NCBI GenBank assembly: GCA_036939975.1
Contig: JALLPB010000985.1
Span: 1-11,882, forward strand
Reading direction: 5' to 3'
DNA length: 11,882 nt
From: Cyclostephanos tholiformis
Taxonomy: Eukaryota; Bacillariophyta; Thalassiosirophyceae; Thalassiosirales; Thalassiosiraceae
Each line of letters opens with the position of its first letter. Position 1 is the stretch's first letter. The notes below the pieces were generated by a model that worked only from the letters and a program-made list of their open reading frames with translations, had not been told where the DNA came from and searched no databases. Position numbers and translations under genes: made by a program. Below, piece by piece: positions 1-7,920 of the stretch.

Positions 1-17
1 GAAGCCCTAAAAAAAAG

Positions 18-37
18 TGGACGCAGATCTGCGTCCA
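18..37. repeat. 20-bp perfect palindrome
   Basis: TGGACGCAGATCTGCGTCCA equals its own reverse complement over all 20 bases, so it can form a cruciform or serve as a dimer-binding site. It is the first of three hairpin-capable elements in the first 150 bases. Function is unknown. Confidence 0.85.
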
Positions 38-41
38 TAGG

Positions 42-57
42 GGTTAAGCTGTTAACC
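42..57. repeat. Small hairpin, 6-bp stem
   Basis: GGTTAA, a GCTG loop, then TTAACC. It lies 4 bases after the 20-bp palindrome. The stem is short and A/T-rich inside, so it could be chance on its own; its proximity to two other hairpins is the reason to record it. Confidence 0.5.
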
Positions 58-103
58 ATAGAACGGAGCAAGTTATGGCCTTAGGGTTAATCATGTCATA
101 AAT

Positions 104-145
104 TTGTGCTGTGAAGCTGTCTGAATCAGAGCTGTCACAACACAA
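104..145. repeat. Long imperfect hairpin
   Basis: TTGTGCTGTGA at 104-114 pairs with TCACAACACAA at 135-145 with one mismatch in 11. The intervening 20 bases continue the stem with small bulges and close with TCTGA-A-TCAGA. The whole 42-base stretch therefore folds on itself. No gene context explains it. Confidence 0.6.
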
Positions 146-465
146 TGATGTCATGATGTAGAGAGTACCAGTTCCGGAGGGAGCGTATGTACAAACTATG
201 AAATCCTAGTATGGTATAGTACTCCTGAATTGGCGATCTTGGCAAAAATGAGCGAGGGAGTGTCAAGCTTGGTCGTACCTAAGGGGGGTAGAGTAGGTGC
301 GTAGGTGTACCTTAAGTAAATATAAAGAGTAGATAAGGTTTACTCTTACACTTACACTGAGTCTAAAGTCCTTGGCTCAGTGGTCAGGCAACCTTTTATC
401 TGTCACTGCACTGGCCTAACCCTACGTGGCCTCACTTTAGAGAACTCTCGTCCCCAACTTTTTCA
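146..465. other. Non-coding stretch upstream of the retroelement
   Basis: No reading frame, tRNA or LTR boundary can be supported here. Position 373-388 (TGGCTCAGTGGTCAGG) fits the A box of a tRNA or tRNA-derived SINE promoter, but no B box (GGTTCGANTCC) follows. GTGTACCTTAA at about 305-315 recurs in the two duplicated blocks near 9810 and 10040. The 5' end of the retroelement must lie in or just after this stretch but has no recognisable terminal repeat. Confidence 0.4.
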
Positions 466-1518
466 TTGTCTACTTCGGGCAAGATCTTCCTTTCGGCAGC
501 ATCGACGACTACAAGACAATGCTCCAGCTCATCTGAATGGGCCCAGGATATGAACTGTGGGCGGATACTGCCAAGGACTCCATCAATAATGTGTACAATA
601 TTTCTTCCATTCTCAACAAGATCAATCATGATGAGCATCCTGAGTGGATCAAGCAGTATCTCGATCCCAATAGGAATGATAAATCCCTCTCACTGGCCAA
701 GGCTTTGGTCACTTCAGATCAATGACCATCATCCAAACTTCAGACTATCCTGCTGCCACACTTTCTCTCAAGGAGTTCTTCTGCCCAGCACCGATTGCTA
801 TTCCCCACCGGAAATGTTATGACTCTCCAGCTACCAGGCAACATTGACAAGGAAGCTGAGGCAAAGAAGAGCCTCATCAAGCTTATGCTTTTCCATGTAT
901 GAGGAAATGTTGACATTGAGGCCATGTTGGTCTTGAGCATCACCACTGCCATCCCATTAAAAGGCATGCAAATCATCATGAACCAGAATCGGGCATCCCA
1001 CGCTAGTTCCTTTGCTGACCTCATGAGAATGACCATCAACAAGGCCAAAGCACAAGATTGGATGAGCATTCGATCCTCTCAGATCTCAATCAAGCTCTCT
1101 CCAATGCTCTAGCTTCTCACATGCTCCGAGGGAACTTTGCAACCAAGAAGGTGAGCACGAGATCAAAAAAGTGGAACCTTTTGCTTTCCTTCCCCAGAGG
1201 AACAAGTGTCTTATTGAGCACAAGTTGTCCACCGAAAACCAAGCCATCAACTAGAATGTCATGGACATTATTCATTCCCAGAAGTCTACTTGCAAGACTG
1301 CCATTGCCCGCATTGGCATGATGATAGACATTACTGATTTCTCCAGTCTATGCATCAACATGGACATGGTGATTACTGCTATTTGCACCAGCAATTAGCC
1401 CCCAGCCCATTTTCTGTCAGATTTTGATGCATTTTGTCTCCCTCATCAACAATCCTGATTGGGTGAAGTGGTCCAAGAGCATCGGTTCCATGCCTCTTAT
1501 CCATTGGTTTTGTAAAAG

Positions 1519-2196
1519 CTTCCTTGAGCAAATTTTCAATTGCTTCATGGATTTTGCCACCGATTTTAGAAATGGGAACATCATGTCTGAGGCTTGCCCG
1601 ATTACCAAACTCAACACCAAGGGGTTGGTCAGTGCCATCATGGCCTTCAAGGCTTTTCATACTCAGATCCACTTAAATCAAGCCATGACTCCCATCATCA
1701 TCATGCCTAGTTCCATTATGGCCTACACTCTCAGTGCTTGGAACAACATGCAATCTTGCCCACCAAAGGAGGGCATATTTGTGACAATGAAAGAGAATGT
1801 GAATGCTACCACTCCTCCTCCTGCGCAGCATCGTGGAGACAAGTGCAATCCTACTACTCCCTCGAGCGCATTTTCAATTGCTCCACGGATTTTGCCACCA
1901 ATTTTAGAAATGGGAACATCATGTCTGAGGCATGCCCGATTACCGAGCTCAACACCAAGGGGTTGGTCAGGGCCATCATGGCCTGCAAGGCCTTTCATAC
2001 TCAGATCAACTTAAACAAGCCATGACTCCCATCATCATCATGCCTAGTTCTGTCACGGCCTACACTCTCAGTGCCTGGAACAACATGCAATCTTGCCCAC
2101 CCAATGAGGACATATCTGCGATGATGAAAGAGAATGTGAATGATGCTCCACTCCTCCTCCTGTGCAGCATGGTGGAGACAAGCACGATCCTACTAC
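1519..2196 (+). repeat. 338-bp tandem duplication inside gag
   Basis: Copy A (about 1519-1857) and copy B (about 1858-2196) align along their whole length at an offset of 337-339 bases. Shared landmarks are the ATTTTCAATTG block (1532 and 1870), GGGAACATCATGTCTGAGG, and the CCCATCATCATCATGCCTAG block. Copy B lost one base (AAATCAAG became AAACAAG near 2013) and gained two bases near 2140, so its reading frame moves from 1 to 3 to 2. Many remaining differences are CG in one copy and TG or CA in the other. The duplicated unit encodes one gag segment, so this copy would carry that segment twice. Confidence 0.9.
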
Positions 2197-2371
2197 TCCT
2201 GACACGTCTGATGACAACAACTCTTCTAGGCTTCAGAAGACAAAGAAGGCCAAGAAAGGTAGTAAGGCGGATGGCCCTACCAAGGATAGGAAGGAAATGG
2301 GGATGTTTTTCCTCAAGAACCCCAACATCATTGCATCCGATGTTTTTCCTAAGAATTTGTTGATTAAGTTG

Positions 2372-2431
2372 TGCACTAACTTTACCTGCAAGGGGAAAGA
2401 ATGTGCTAATGCCAATTGTGGGTTTAAACAT
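2372..2431 (+). other. CCCH-type zinc knuckle in the gag remnant
   Basis: In frame 2 the residues run C-x4-C-x4-C-x4-C-x3-H (CTNFTC, KGKEC, ANANC, GFKH). This is a CCCH-like nucleic-acid-binding motif, unlike the C-x2-C-x4-H-x4-C knuckle of most retroviral-type gag proteins. It follows the lysine-rich stretch and sits near the end of gag, where nucleocapsid motifs normally lie. The extra N-terminal Cys leaves open which three Cys would bind metal. Confidence 0.65.
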
Positions 2432-2584
2432 CCTACTAAAGCCGGTGAGATTCCTCGTGATGCTGTCCTAGCAATTGCAGCTCACTTCATTGCAAAGGAC
2501 ATTAGCTGATTTAACAAGTATCACTTTATGAAAGTGCCCAGTGAGGAGGTCAAAAATTCCTTGGCAATGTGAAGGGTATTTCCA

Positions 2585-2683
2585 GTAAGATGGCTTGATT
2601 TGTCTGAACTTCCTGTGCCGCATCCTTTTTTGATTTTGTTGGGATTTTACATATTGTATGCATTCAATTATATTTTGCCCCAG
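2585..2683 (+). other. Possible 99-nt spliceosomal intron between gag and pol
   Basis: GTAAGA at 2585 is a good 5' splice site. It is followed by a T-rich stretch ending TTGCCCCAG at 2683. Joining 2584 to 2684 keeps frame 1 of the gag tail (ending Gly-Ile-Ser) with frame 1 downstream (Ser-Ala-Gly-Thr-Ser), and that is also the frame of the pol region. A length near 100 nt is ordinary for diatom introns. Within the putative intron frame 1 has stops. The alternative is a small insertion or plain degraded sequence. Confidence 0.35.
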
Positions 2684-3102
2684 GGTCAGCAGGCACGAGT
2701 TTGCCAACCACACCGCCGAAATTGGTCTGACCAGACTCTGATCCCTTTTGAGCAAGTTCTTAGCAATAAATTACATATTTCTCTTGTGATACTTTCATCT
2801 GTTTCTAGAAAGCAAACTTTCATTTCGAGATCATCAAAATCATATACCGTGATTTCCTTGTCCTCATCGATGCTTTCGGATACTGAATCACAATTTGGTG
2901 CCCTCTTGCATGGCATCAAAGCCAAAGCATCATCTCTCCCAGCCTCTAAGTGTGTTGAATCCACCATTGATTTGGGCAAGAAGGACAAGAAGCGCATCCT
3001 CAATAATTATCAGATGCATTATGCATCGGATTATAATGATTCGATAGTGATGAAGAAAAAGGTGAGACTTACAATAATAGTTCTTCTCTCAATAGGACTT
3101 GG
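2684..3102 (+). pseudogene. Degenerate gag-pol junction region
   Basis: Frame 1 from 2686 begins with a Ser/Thr/Pro-rich stretch but soon hits stops near 2728, 2749 and 2758. Frame 2 stays open from about 2600 to 3106 and shows a Ser-rich then Lys-rich composition, with no motif I recognise. The minus strand is also open at 2686-3003, but nothing suggests that it is a gene. The region lies between two parts of one retroelement, so it is probably its fast-evolving linker. Confidence 0.4.
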
Positions 3103-4905
3103 ATGAGACCAAGCCTCAATAAATGGTATCGAGTCAAAGAATTGTTCTTGCAAAATGTCACAACAACAGTTATCAAGGAATCAAGGGTTAGTTTGTCCAA
3201 TCAGGACCACTTTTATCTTTGCATGGTCAACAAGGATTTTGTGACTATTGTCCCTAAGACATGTCATTGGTTATGTGTGGACTTTACTTCTCTGTGGGAG
3301 CCATGTTATGGATATGAAGACCAAGGGGCTATCAATAGTCATCAAGTTGAAATGGCCGCAGTCATAATTCATTTTGGTCTGGATCCTGGAAAGTTCGTTC
3401 GTTAGTTATCAGGAGAGTACACTGGCCAGTACCAGGACATTCGTCGAATGTTGACAGTGATCTAAGAATACGTTACTACAGAAGATTTTGAGCATATCAA
3501 GAGGGTTCTATTGGATGATTGTCTGGCACGATTCACTTTTGAGGAGCCATTGAGCAACAAAATAGATTTCATTTCTCATGGGAACTCCAAGAGTTTCATC
3601 TCCAATCCAGCTTTGGTCCATAAGACCATGAATAAGGAGGATCATCACAGTCACTGGGTTCCCATGGACCCAATTCTGTGCAAAGTATTGCCTTACCTCC
3701 ATCATACTACTCAGAGCCTAGTCATCAAGGAGGGCAAGAACAATCAGATCGTATGGGATGGCTTGACAGTTCTCAAGCCAACCGACATAGTAATGAATGA
3801 CATCACCCCAGTTGCAAAGGAATCACGTATCACTTTTGGCCAAGTCAAGATGCAAATTTTCATCGACATCTATAACATGCAAATCAGTTACCCAAACAAG
3901 AGGATTCTGATTGCCCTTGCGGATATCAAGGCATGTTTTTGATTTGCCAGAATCCATGCAGATTTGACCGGGGCTTTTGGTTTCTTAGCCAATGATCTTT
4001 ACAATCTGGCTATGGCGATGGTATTCGGTTCCACTACTTCAGCGTCTAGTTGGGAATCCTTCCGGTGAGCCATCAAAACCCTTACCATAGTATTCGCCAA
4101 CAGATCGGATTTAGTTCTCAAGCACGAGTGCTTTCTGGATATGATTCAATGGGAAAACATAGACCAAACCATCGATATTGACCCTGCCGTCCCCTGTACT
4201 ATCAACAGAGGTATCATGAACAAAGCCGGAAACCCAATCAATTTACCAGCACATATATACGTTGACAATGCCACCATGCTTTCTTCGAATGCTGAATACA
4301 TGAAAATGATGTTAGCAGCTATGATTGAATCTATTTTCATTGTGATGGATGAGCCCAAAGAAGATGTCCGCCAATGCCCTCTGGCAATGGACAAATGGAA
4401 AGAATTCATTTTCGGCCCATGGCAAACCATTTTAGGCCTCATAATTGACACAAATCGGCTCACGGTATCAATCCCTGCCAAGTATTGGGCCAAAGTTTTC
4501 AACCTACTTGACCCAACCTGGCACACCCATTGGCGTCATTTCAAGGTATCCAAAGCCCAGAAATTGACCAGCAAGTTGGCACATCTTGCCAAAGGTGCTA
4601 ACTGGGCATTTTAGTGTCTATCCCATTTATATTCTTCAATTGCATATGCACTATTGGAGATCAAGCGGCCCCTGGCTGAGTCTTTGCAAGAATTTTGGGA
4701 TATGACACTTGCCATCCAATCAGGCAAATTCTTTACTCCATGCAAGGATATCGCCCGGCTCAAATCATTTGCCATGAAATGGGCGGCAAAAATGATTCAC
4801 CACACATCCTACCAGTATAAAATCAACTCCACCATGTGTGCTGAGATTGAATTCTTTCAAGACAAGCTCAAGCCAGATTCTGGCATCAAATGGGAGACCC
4901 CCTAG
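3103..4905 (+). pseudogene. Reverse transcriptase remnant (DIRS-like pol)
   Basis: One frame (frame 1) runs through about 600 codons, interrupted only by stops at 3403, 3463, 3940, 4066, 4612 and 4903. Motif A is LADIKACF with the catalytic Asp at 3922-3924. A motif-B-like block FGSTTSASSW lies at about 4024-4053. Motif C reads YVDN at 4258-4269 in place of YVDD, so the second catalytic Asp is lost. GAC-GAT to GAC-AAT is a CpG to CpA change. The block after motif C (QCPLAMDKW, then LGLIIDTNRLTV) and the following thumb/connection part match the diatom retroelement family I recognise. The TGA at 3940 lies just inside motif A and the one at 4066 just after motif B. They are plausibly CGA to TGA changes. 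Expected product of an active relative is a cytoplasmic or nuclear reverse transcriptase; this copy must be inactive. Confidence 0.8.
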
Positions 4906-5590
4906 CTCACCTCATTCCCCAAACTCCCTTTGCCACAACAATAGGTGATAGCTCCTTAGAAGGAGGGGGAGGATTCTCCATCAGGCTAGGTTTCTGGTGG
5001 CATATTCATTTTCCCGAAGAAATTGTCAAAAAAACTTTGCTCTTCCAAGATGCCCCTTTGATATTGATAAGCATCCTGCAGCACTTCATGTCTTGCAGAC
5101 AATGCCCAATATCACCGATGATCCACATCCGGTGCTGCTAGATATAACCGACAACTCGTCGGCCCTTTCCTGGACCCTACATAGATGCAAGAGATCTAGA
5201 ATTGGCTGTTTGCTTGGCCACTTTGTTTGTTCCCTGTTGATCAATTCACCACTTGGCATTTATTTGCAATGGATTAGTACCATTGACAACAAGAATGCTG
5301 ATGACATATCTTGCCTTAAAAAGCAACGTACTGACACCACTTCTGCCCCTCATTTTGATTACACCAAATTGAAACAGACCAACTTGGAGTTGACACACTG
5401 TTCTTTCTTCCAGATAGAACCAAGTCTCATCTCAATGATATGGGAAATCATGTTGATCAAGAGCGGGCCTAGTCACGACAGGGTTCAGACCTTTAAACGG
5501 AAGCTGCTCGGCAAGCTCATTACATCAAATGGGTGGACATCCTCAGAATACTGGACCCATGCAGATCATACCCCGGATACCAGCAAATAG
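4906..5590 (+). pseudogene. RNase H domain remnant with internal deletion
   Basis: A C run of five at the end of the RT frame, one C short of continuity, shifts reading into frame 3. There GDSSLEGGGG supplies the first RNase H Asp (4947-4949), followed by LGFWWHI and a FPEE motif. At about 5075-5078 the sequence jumps from LISI (frame 3) directly to AALHVL (frame 2). Relatives as I know them have roughly a dozen more residues here, including the second catalytic acid (Glu). Frame 2 then gives TDNSSALSW with the third acid (5150-5152) and DNKNADDIS with the fourth (near 5300-5305). Arg-to-Cys at 5312-5314 (TGC) would fit CpG decay. Frame 2 ends at TAG 5588-5590. Non-functional as it stands. 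Confidence 0.7.
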
Positions 5591-5802
5591 TCGCCATCTA
5601 CATCAAGTATGAGCAATGTGGCATCAATTATAAAACTATTAAAACCCTCCATTCTGCCATGGTTAAAGGATATGCCAAAGCAGTGAACACTCTCTTCCGA
5701 TTGCAAAGCATGCCCATTCCAGCAGATTTATCTAACCCTGTCTGGCCAGCTGACTGTTGTTTAGCAATTTATAGGCAAAAGTCTAAATTTCAGGGAGTTT
5801 AA
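5591..5802 (+). pseudogene. Truncated tyrosine-recombinase-like N-terminal domain
   Basis: After another frame change near 5580-5590 (frame 2 to 1), about 70 codons are open. They contain a helix-rich stretch, IVAIYIKYEQCGINYKTIKT then VKGYAKAVNTLFRL, ending in MPIPADL. The pattern 'short helix, CGxxxxTIK, xxxGYxxAVNxLxxL, xxPxP' resembles the SAM-like core-binding domain of phage-integrase-type recombinases. The catalytic domain (Arg...His-x-x-Arg...Tyr) cannot be found downstream. A recombinase behind RT-RNase H would mark the element as DIRS-like. The assignment rests on pattern only; a divergent spacer domain is the alternative. Confidence 0.5.
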
Positions 5803-6604
5803 GACAACCTCAAATGGCAAGAACCATAGCCGTTCCCACCATTTCCCATTTCTTAAACCCACCATAGCGTAATTCCATACTAGAACTTCATCCAGTTAGT
5901 TTGCAAAAATGTAGTTTTACAATTCCTTTTTGCATGCAAATTACACATAGTGCTAGCTTAGTCTTTTGCCTTTCTACTTGTCTAATATTTGCTTTATCTA
6001 CATTAGGTATTGCAATGAAAGGCACAACGAGTTTTTCCTTCCCAAGGAAAACTTCACAAATTTCTGTTTTTGTGATGATGGATTTGCCTCACAGAATGGA
6101 TAAATTGCAATAAAATGACCATTTCTCAAAAATTATCTATCCCGTCGAAAAAAATACATCACGGAGGCCATTTTCCATAACTCTTGAAATGCATTCCATC
6201 AACAGAATGGATCTCCGGATAAAGTTCAAACATGGGTTCATAATAGGAATAATACACAAAAACTGTTTCACACCAGCCCGGCAATTTTAGAGTACTTGGA
6301 TTTCTGAAAACTGTCTTTTTCAAATGGTAAGTACAAGATTAACCCCTATTGTGACATGTGAGATTTTTTTCATGTTTTGTACTAGTCCTATGTAGCACCC
6401 TATATACAATATTTACCCTAGCTCTGCGACACAATAATCCCAAAAAATCTGCCAACCATGGTTTGCAGCAGCCCTTTGCCCCTGCATATTGCCATCATCC
6501 TCACACCATGGGCTAACATTGGTACGCTTGGTTTGGGCATCCTATGTGTGGGGGTCAAGAAATATAGCATAATAGACACATCAAAAAGTGTTAGACTATC
6601 CTAA
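5803..6604. other. Non-coding stretch after the retroelement
   Basis: A/T-rich sequence with scattered stops in all frames. A 70-codon + frame at 5901-6113 is Cys/Ser/Phe-rich and has no recognisable motif, so I do not call it a gene. No terminal repeat matching bases 1-465 is visible in either orientation, so the 3' end of the retroelement is undefined. A short Ser/Asn/Gly/Lys-containing stretch near 5815-5850 might be a last scrap of recombinase, but this is not supportable. Confidence 0.5.
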
Positions 6605-6904
6605 TCACACCATTCCCTTGCTGTTTTCACCTCCAATCATTGTATTGTCCCCCTCCAGCTCACCAGGTTCTTTGATTGCATCCATCCACACCTCATTTAT
6701 TGCTTTTGCTGTTGTTGCCACAACCGTGCTTGCCTCTTCCCTTAACTTCTTCAGGTTGGTCCATTTTTCATCAGTAAAATCCAAAACAGATGCAAATCCC
6801 TGCCTCTTCATGAGAGCCGCATAATGACCCAAGGCGGTTTTGGTTATATCCACCTCTGTTGTCTTGAGCCGAATAAGTTCATCCTCATCCAAATCCCCCC
6901 ACTT
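6605..6904 (-). CDS. Possible exon or gene remnant, function unknown
   Basis: The minus strand is open from about 6952 to the TGA at 6605-6607. The part from 6904 down looks protein-like: an acidic start (KWGDLDEDELIRLKTTEV), then amphipathic, charged, helix-compatible sequence (GHYAALMKRQGFASVLDF, TDEKWTNLKKLREEAS), and a low-complexity C-terminus. I recognise no family. The only start in frame is a TTG at 6932-6934 with no supporting context. A CAG directly precedes codon AAG at 6904, and GTAAGT lies 45 bases further upstream on the same strand, so this may be the last exon of a spliced gene. In-frame continuity with the upstream exon-like frame fails because of nearby stops, so it may be a pseudogene. 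Confidence 0.35.
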   Translation of the reverse strand, partial: KWGDLDEDELIRLKTTEVDITKTALGHYAALMKRQGFASVLDFTDEKWTNLKKLREEASTVVATTAKAINEVWMDAIKEPGELEGDNTMIGGENSKGMV

Positions 6905-6949
6905 CTGATAATTATCTAGTACAATGACACACAAAAAACAACAACTTAC
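6905..6949 (-). other. Possible 45-nt intron
   Basis: On the minus strand the stretch begins GTAAGT (+ positions 6944-6949), contains TACTAGATAAT, which is similar to a branch point, and ends TTATCAG (6905-6907). All three signals are in the right order and spacing, but 45 nt is near the lower limit for introns. A TGA at 6953-6955 prevents a phase-0 junction from being open. Confidence 0.3.
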
Positions 6950-6963
6950 CTCTCATTTGTTTC

Positions 6964-7137
6964 CTATGTAGGAATAGGTACATTTAGGTGATCCCCGGGA
7001 TCACCCATCCAAAATAGAACACCACCATGGTGGAGCTGTTTGCCGGGTCCAGCGGTCTGGCTGTTGCAGTTCAGACAAAACCCTTGCGGTACCATCTCCG
7101 CAATGGGGTGGCTGATGGCACCATCCAAGGATTTTGT
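6964..7137 (-). pseudogene. Upstream exon-like open frame
   Basis: On the minus strand 57 codons are open between a TAA at 7138-7140 and a TAG at 6964-6966. The product has a CxxC pair (FCLNCNSQTAGPGKQLHHGG) followed by WMGDPGDHLNVPIPT, which looks protein-like. I do not recognise the family. It lies 14 bases upstream of the GTAAGT at 6949, so it could be an earlier exon of the same minus-strand gene with the TAG as a disabling mutation. A second minus-strand frame is also open here, which lowers confidence. The 19-bp palindrome at 6987-7005 lies within it. Confidence 0.3.
6987..7005. repeat. 19-bp near-perfect palindrome
   Basis: GGTGATCCC, one C, then GGGATCACC: 9-bp arms around one base. 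It overlaps a possible minus-strand coding frame, where it encodes GDPGD, so codon constraint could explain part of the symmetry. A second palindrome, CCACCATGGTGG, lies at 7022-7033. Confidence 0.6.
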
Positions 7138-7227
7138 TTAATTCTATCAACCGGCTGAGAAATAAACTAATTTAATAAACTGATCGATTTATTTTATTTT
7201 TAAGACATACCCCAACTCCATTGCCCC
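7129..7227 (+). repeat. 100-bp direct repeat, copy 1
   Basis: This block begins GGATTTT, contains TTCTATCAACCGGCTGAGAA and a long A/T-rich tract, and ends TACCCCAACT plus ten bases. It recurs at 7921-8020 with only a handful of differences, including one T indel in the T/A tract. The spacing from start to start is 792 bases. The A/T-rich section resembles neither a known LTR (no TG...CA ends) nor a gene. Confidence 0.9.
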
Positions 7228-7920
7228 CAAAACAATCAAATCACACTCCCTTTGCACTGCCCGCCATTTGCGCATCCTATCCCATCTCCCCCCCATCAAA
7301 GTCATTTGTTTTTGGTTGGTTGTTGTATGCAAGTCCGTCCTTTGGTGGCCATGTAAGGCAGCAACGTATTTTTATTTTTATATTTTTCATTGCCTCATTT
7401 GCCACAGCCAAACGATGGCAAAACGCACTCCCTACATGTTCCGCCATAGTCTCGCACCTTCCCTGATCCTTCCCACCACAGACACCAACTTTTTGTTGAT
7501 TGTTGTGTTCCCCCTTTGAACGGTGGCCACCTACGGCCATGGCCCCATCCCCCTCTCTCTTATTTTTCGTCAAATATATCGACAATGTCTCCACAGGATC
7601 CCCTCCATCACCCAAGCTGACTCTTATTGGATTGTTGCATGCATTCGCAAAACAGCGGCCACCTTTAAGGCCAAAGCACCCCCCTATCTCCTCTACTTTT
7701 TGATCCCTCTCTTTTCACCCCCCCAAATGAGCAAACCAATGACAGCAAAAGCAAGCCCAATGGCTCACAGCCTAAGCATGGCTTTGGGGAGTGGTGGCGC
7801 CATGAATTGATGGTGCCACTGCTCTACCAACAGAGAGAGAGGGAAAAGCCACTAGTAGTAGGATGGGTGTGGCTTGAGTTGGTTGTTGTGTGTTATGTTT
7901 GTTGTGTGGTTGTTTTTTAG
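7228..7920. other. Pyrimidine-rich spacer between the direct repeats
   Basis: The + strand is rich in C and T from about 7228 to 7720, then turns mixed with AGAGAGAGAGG near 7832 and a GT-rich tract at about 7870-7916. Frames on both strands (for example minus 7277-7615) are open by composition but show no domain. If the direct repeats were terminal repeats of a small non-autonomous element, this would be its interior. Confidence 0.45.

Larger units (their letters stand above)
466..2584 (+). pseudogene. Decayed gag-like gene of a diatom-type retroelement
   Basis: This is the nucleocapsid/capsid-like part of the retroelement whose reverse transcriptase follows downstream. Recognisable blocks appear in succession but in changing frames: around 537-725 (frame 3), 743-800 (frame 2), 801-1110 (frame 3), 1115-1170 (frame 2), 1180-1398 (frame 1), 1424-1857 (frame 2), 1858-2025 (frame 1), 2010-2150 (frame 3), 2162-2561 (frame 2) and 2563-2584 (frame 1). 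In-frame stops include TGA 723-725, TGA 900-902, TAG 1252-1254 and a TGA near 2508. A basic, lysine-rich stretch (around 2240-2290) precedes a Cys/His knuckle, as expected for nucleic-acid-binding gag proteins. The true start codon is not identifiable; the first homologous-looking residues are near 466-510. Family membership comes from recognition of the block pattern and was not searched. It cannot encode a functional protein as it stands. Confidence 0.7.

Noticed and set aside
1424..2014. A single intact 196-codon + gene
   Set aside because: It is gag-like only up to about 1857. After that the frame runs into the duplicated copy in the wrong phase, so the rest is out-of-frame translation.
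740..2431. Minus-strand frames at 740-1069, 1379-1672, 1723-1998 and 2060-2431
   Set aside because: They are antisense shadows of the gag blocks. The + strand shows ordered retroelement motifs, while the minus translations show none.
3062..3095. Intron GTGAGA...AATAG within pol
   Set aside because: At 34 nt it is too short, and the surrounding frames do not need it.
4146..4526. 126-codon minus-strand frame
   Set aside because: It lies antisense to the RT motif C region, whose + strand translation has clear family motifs.
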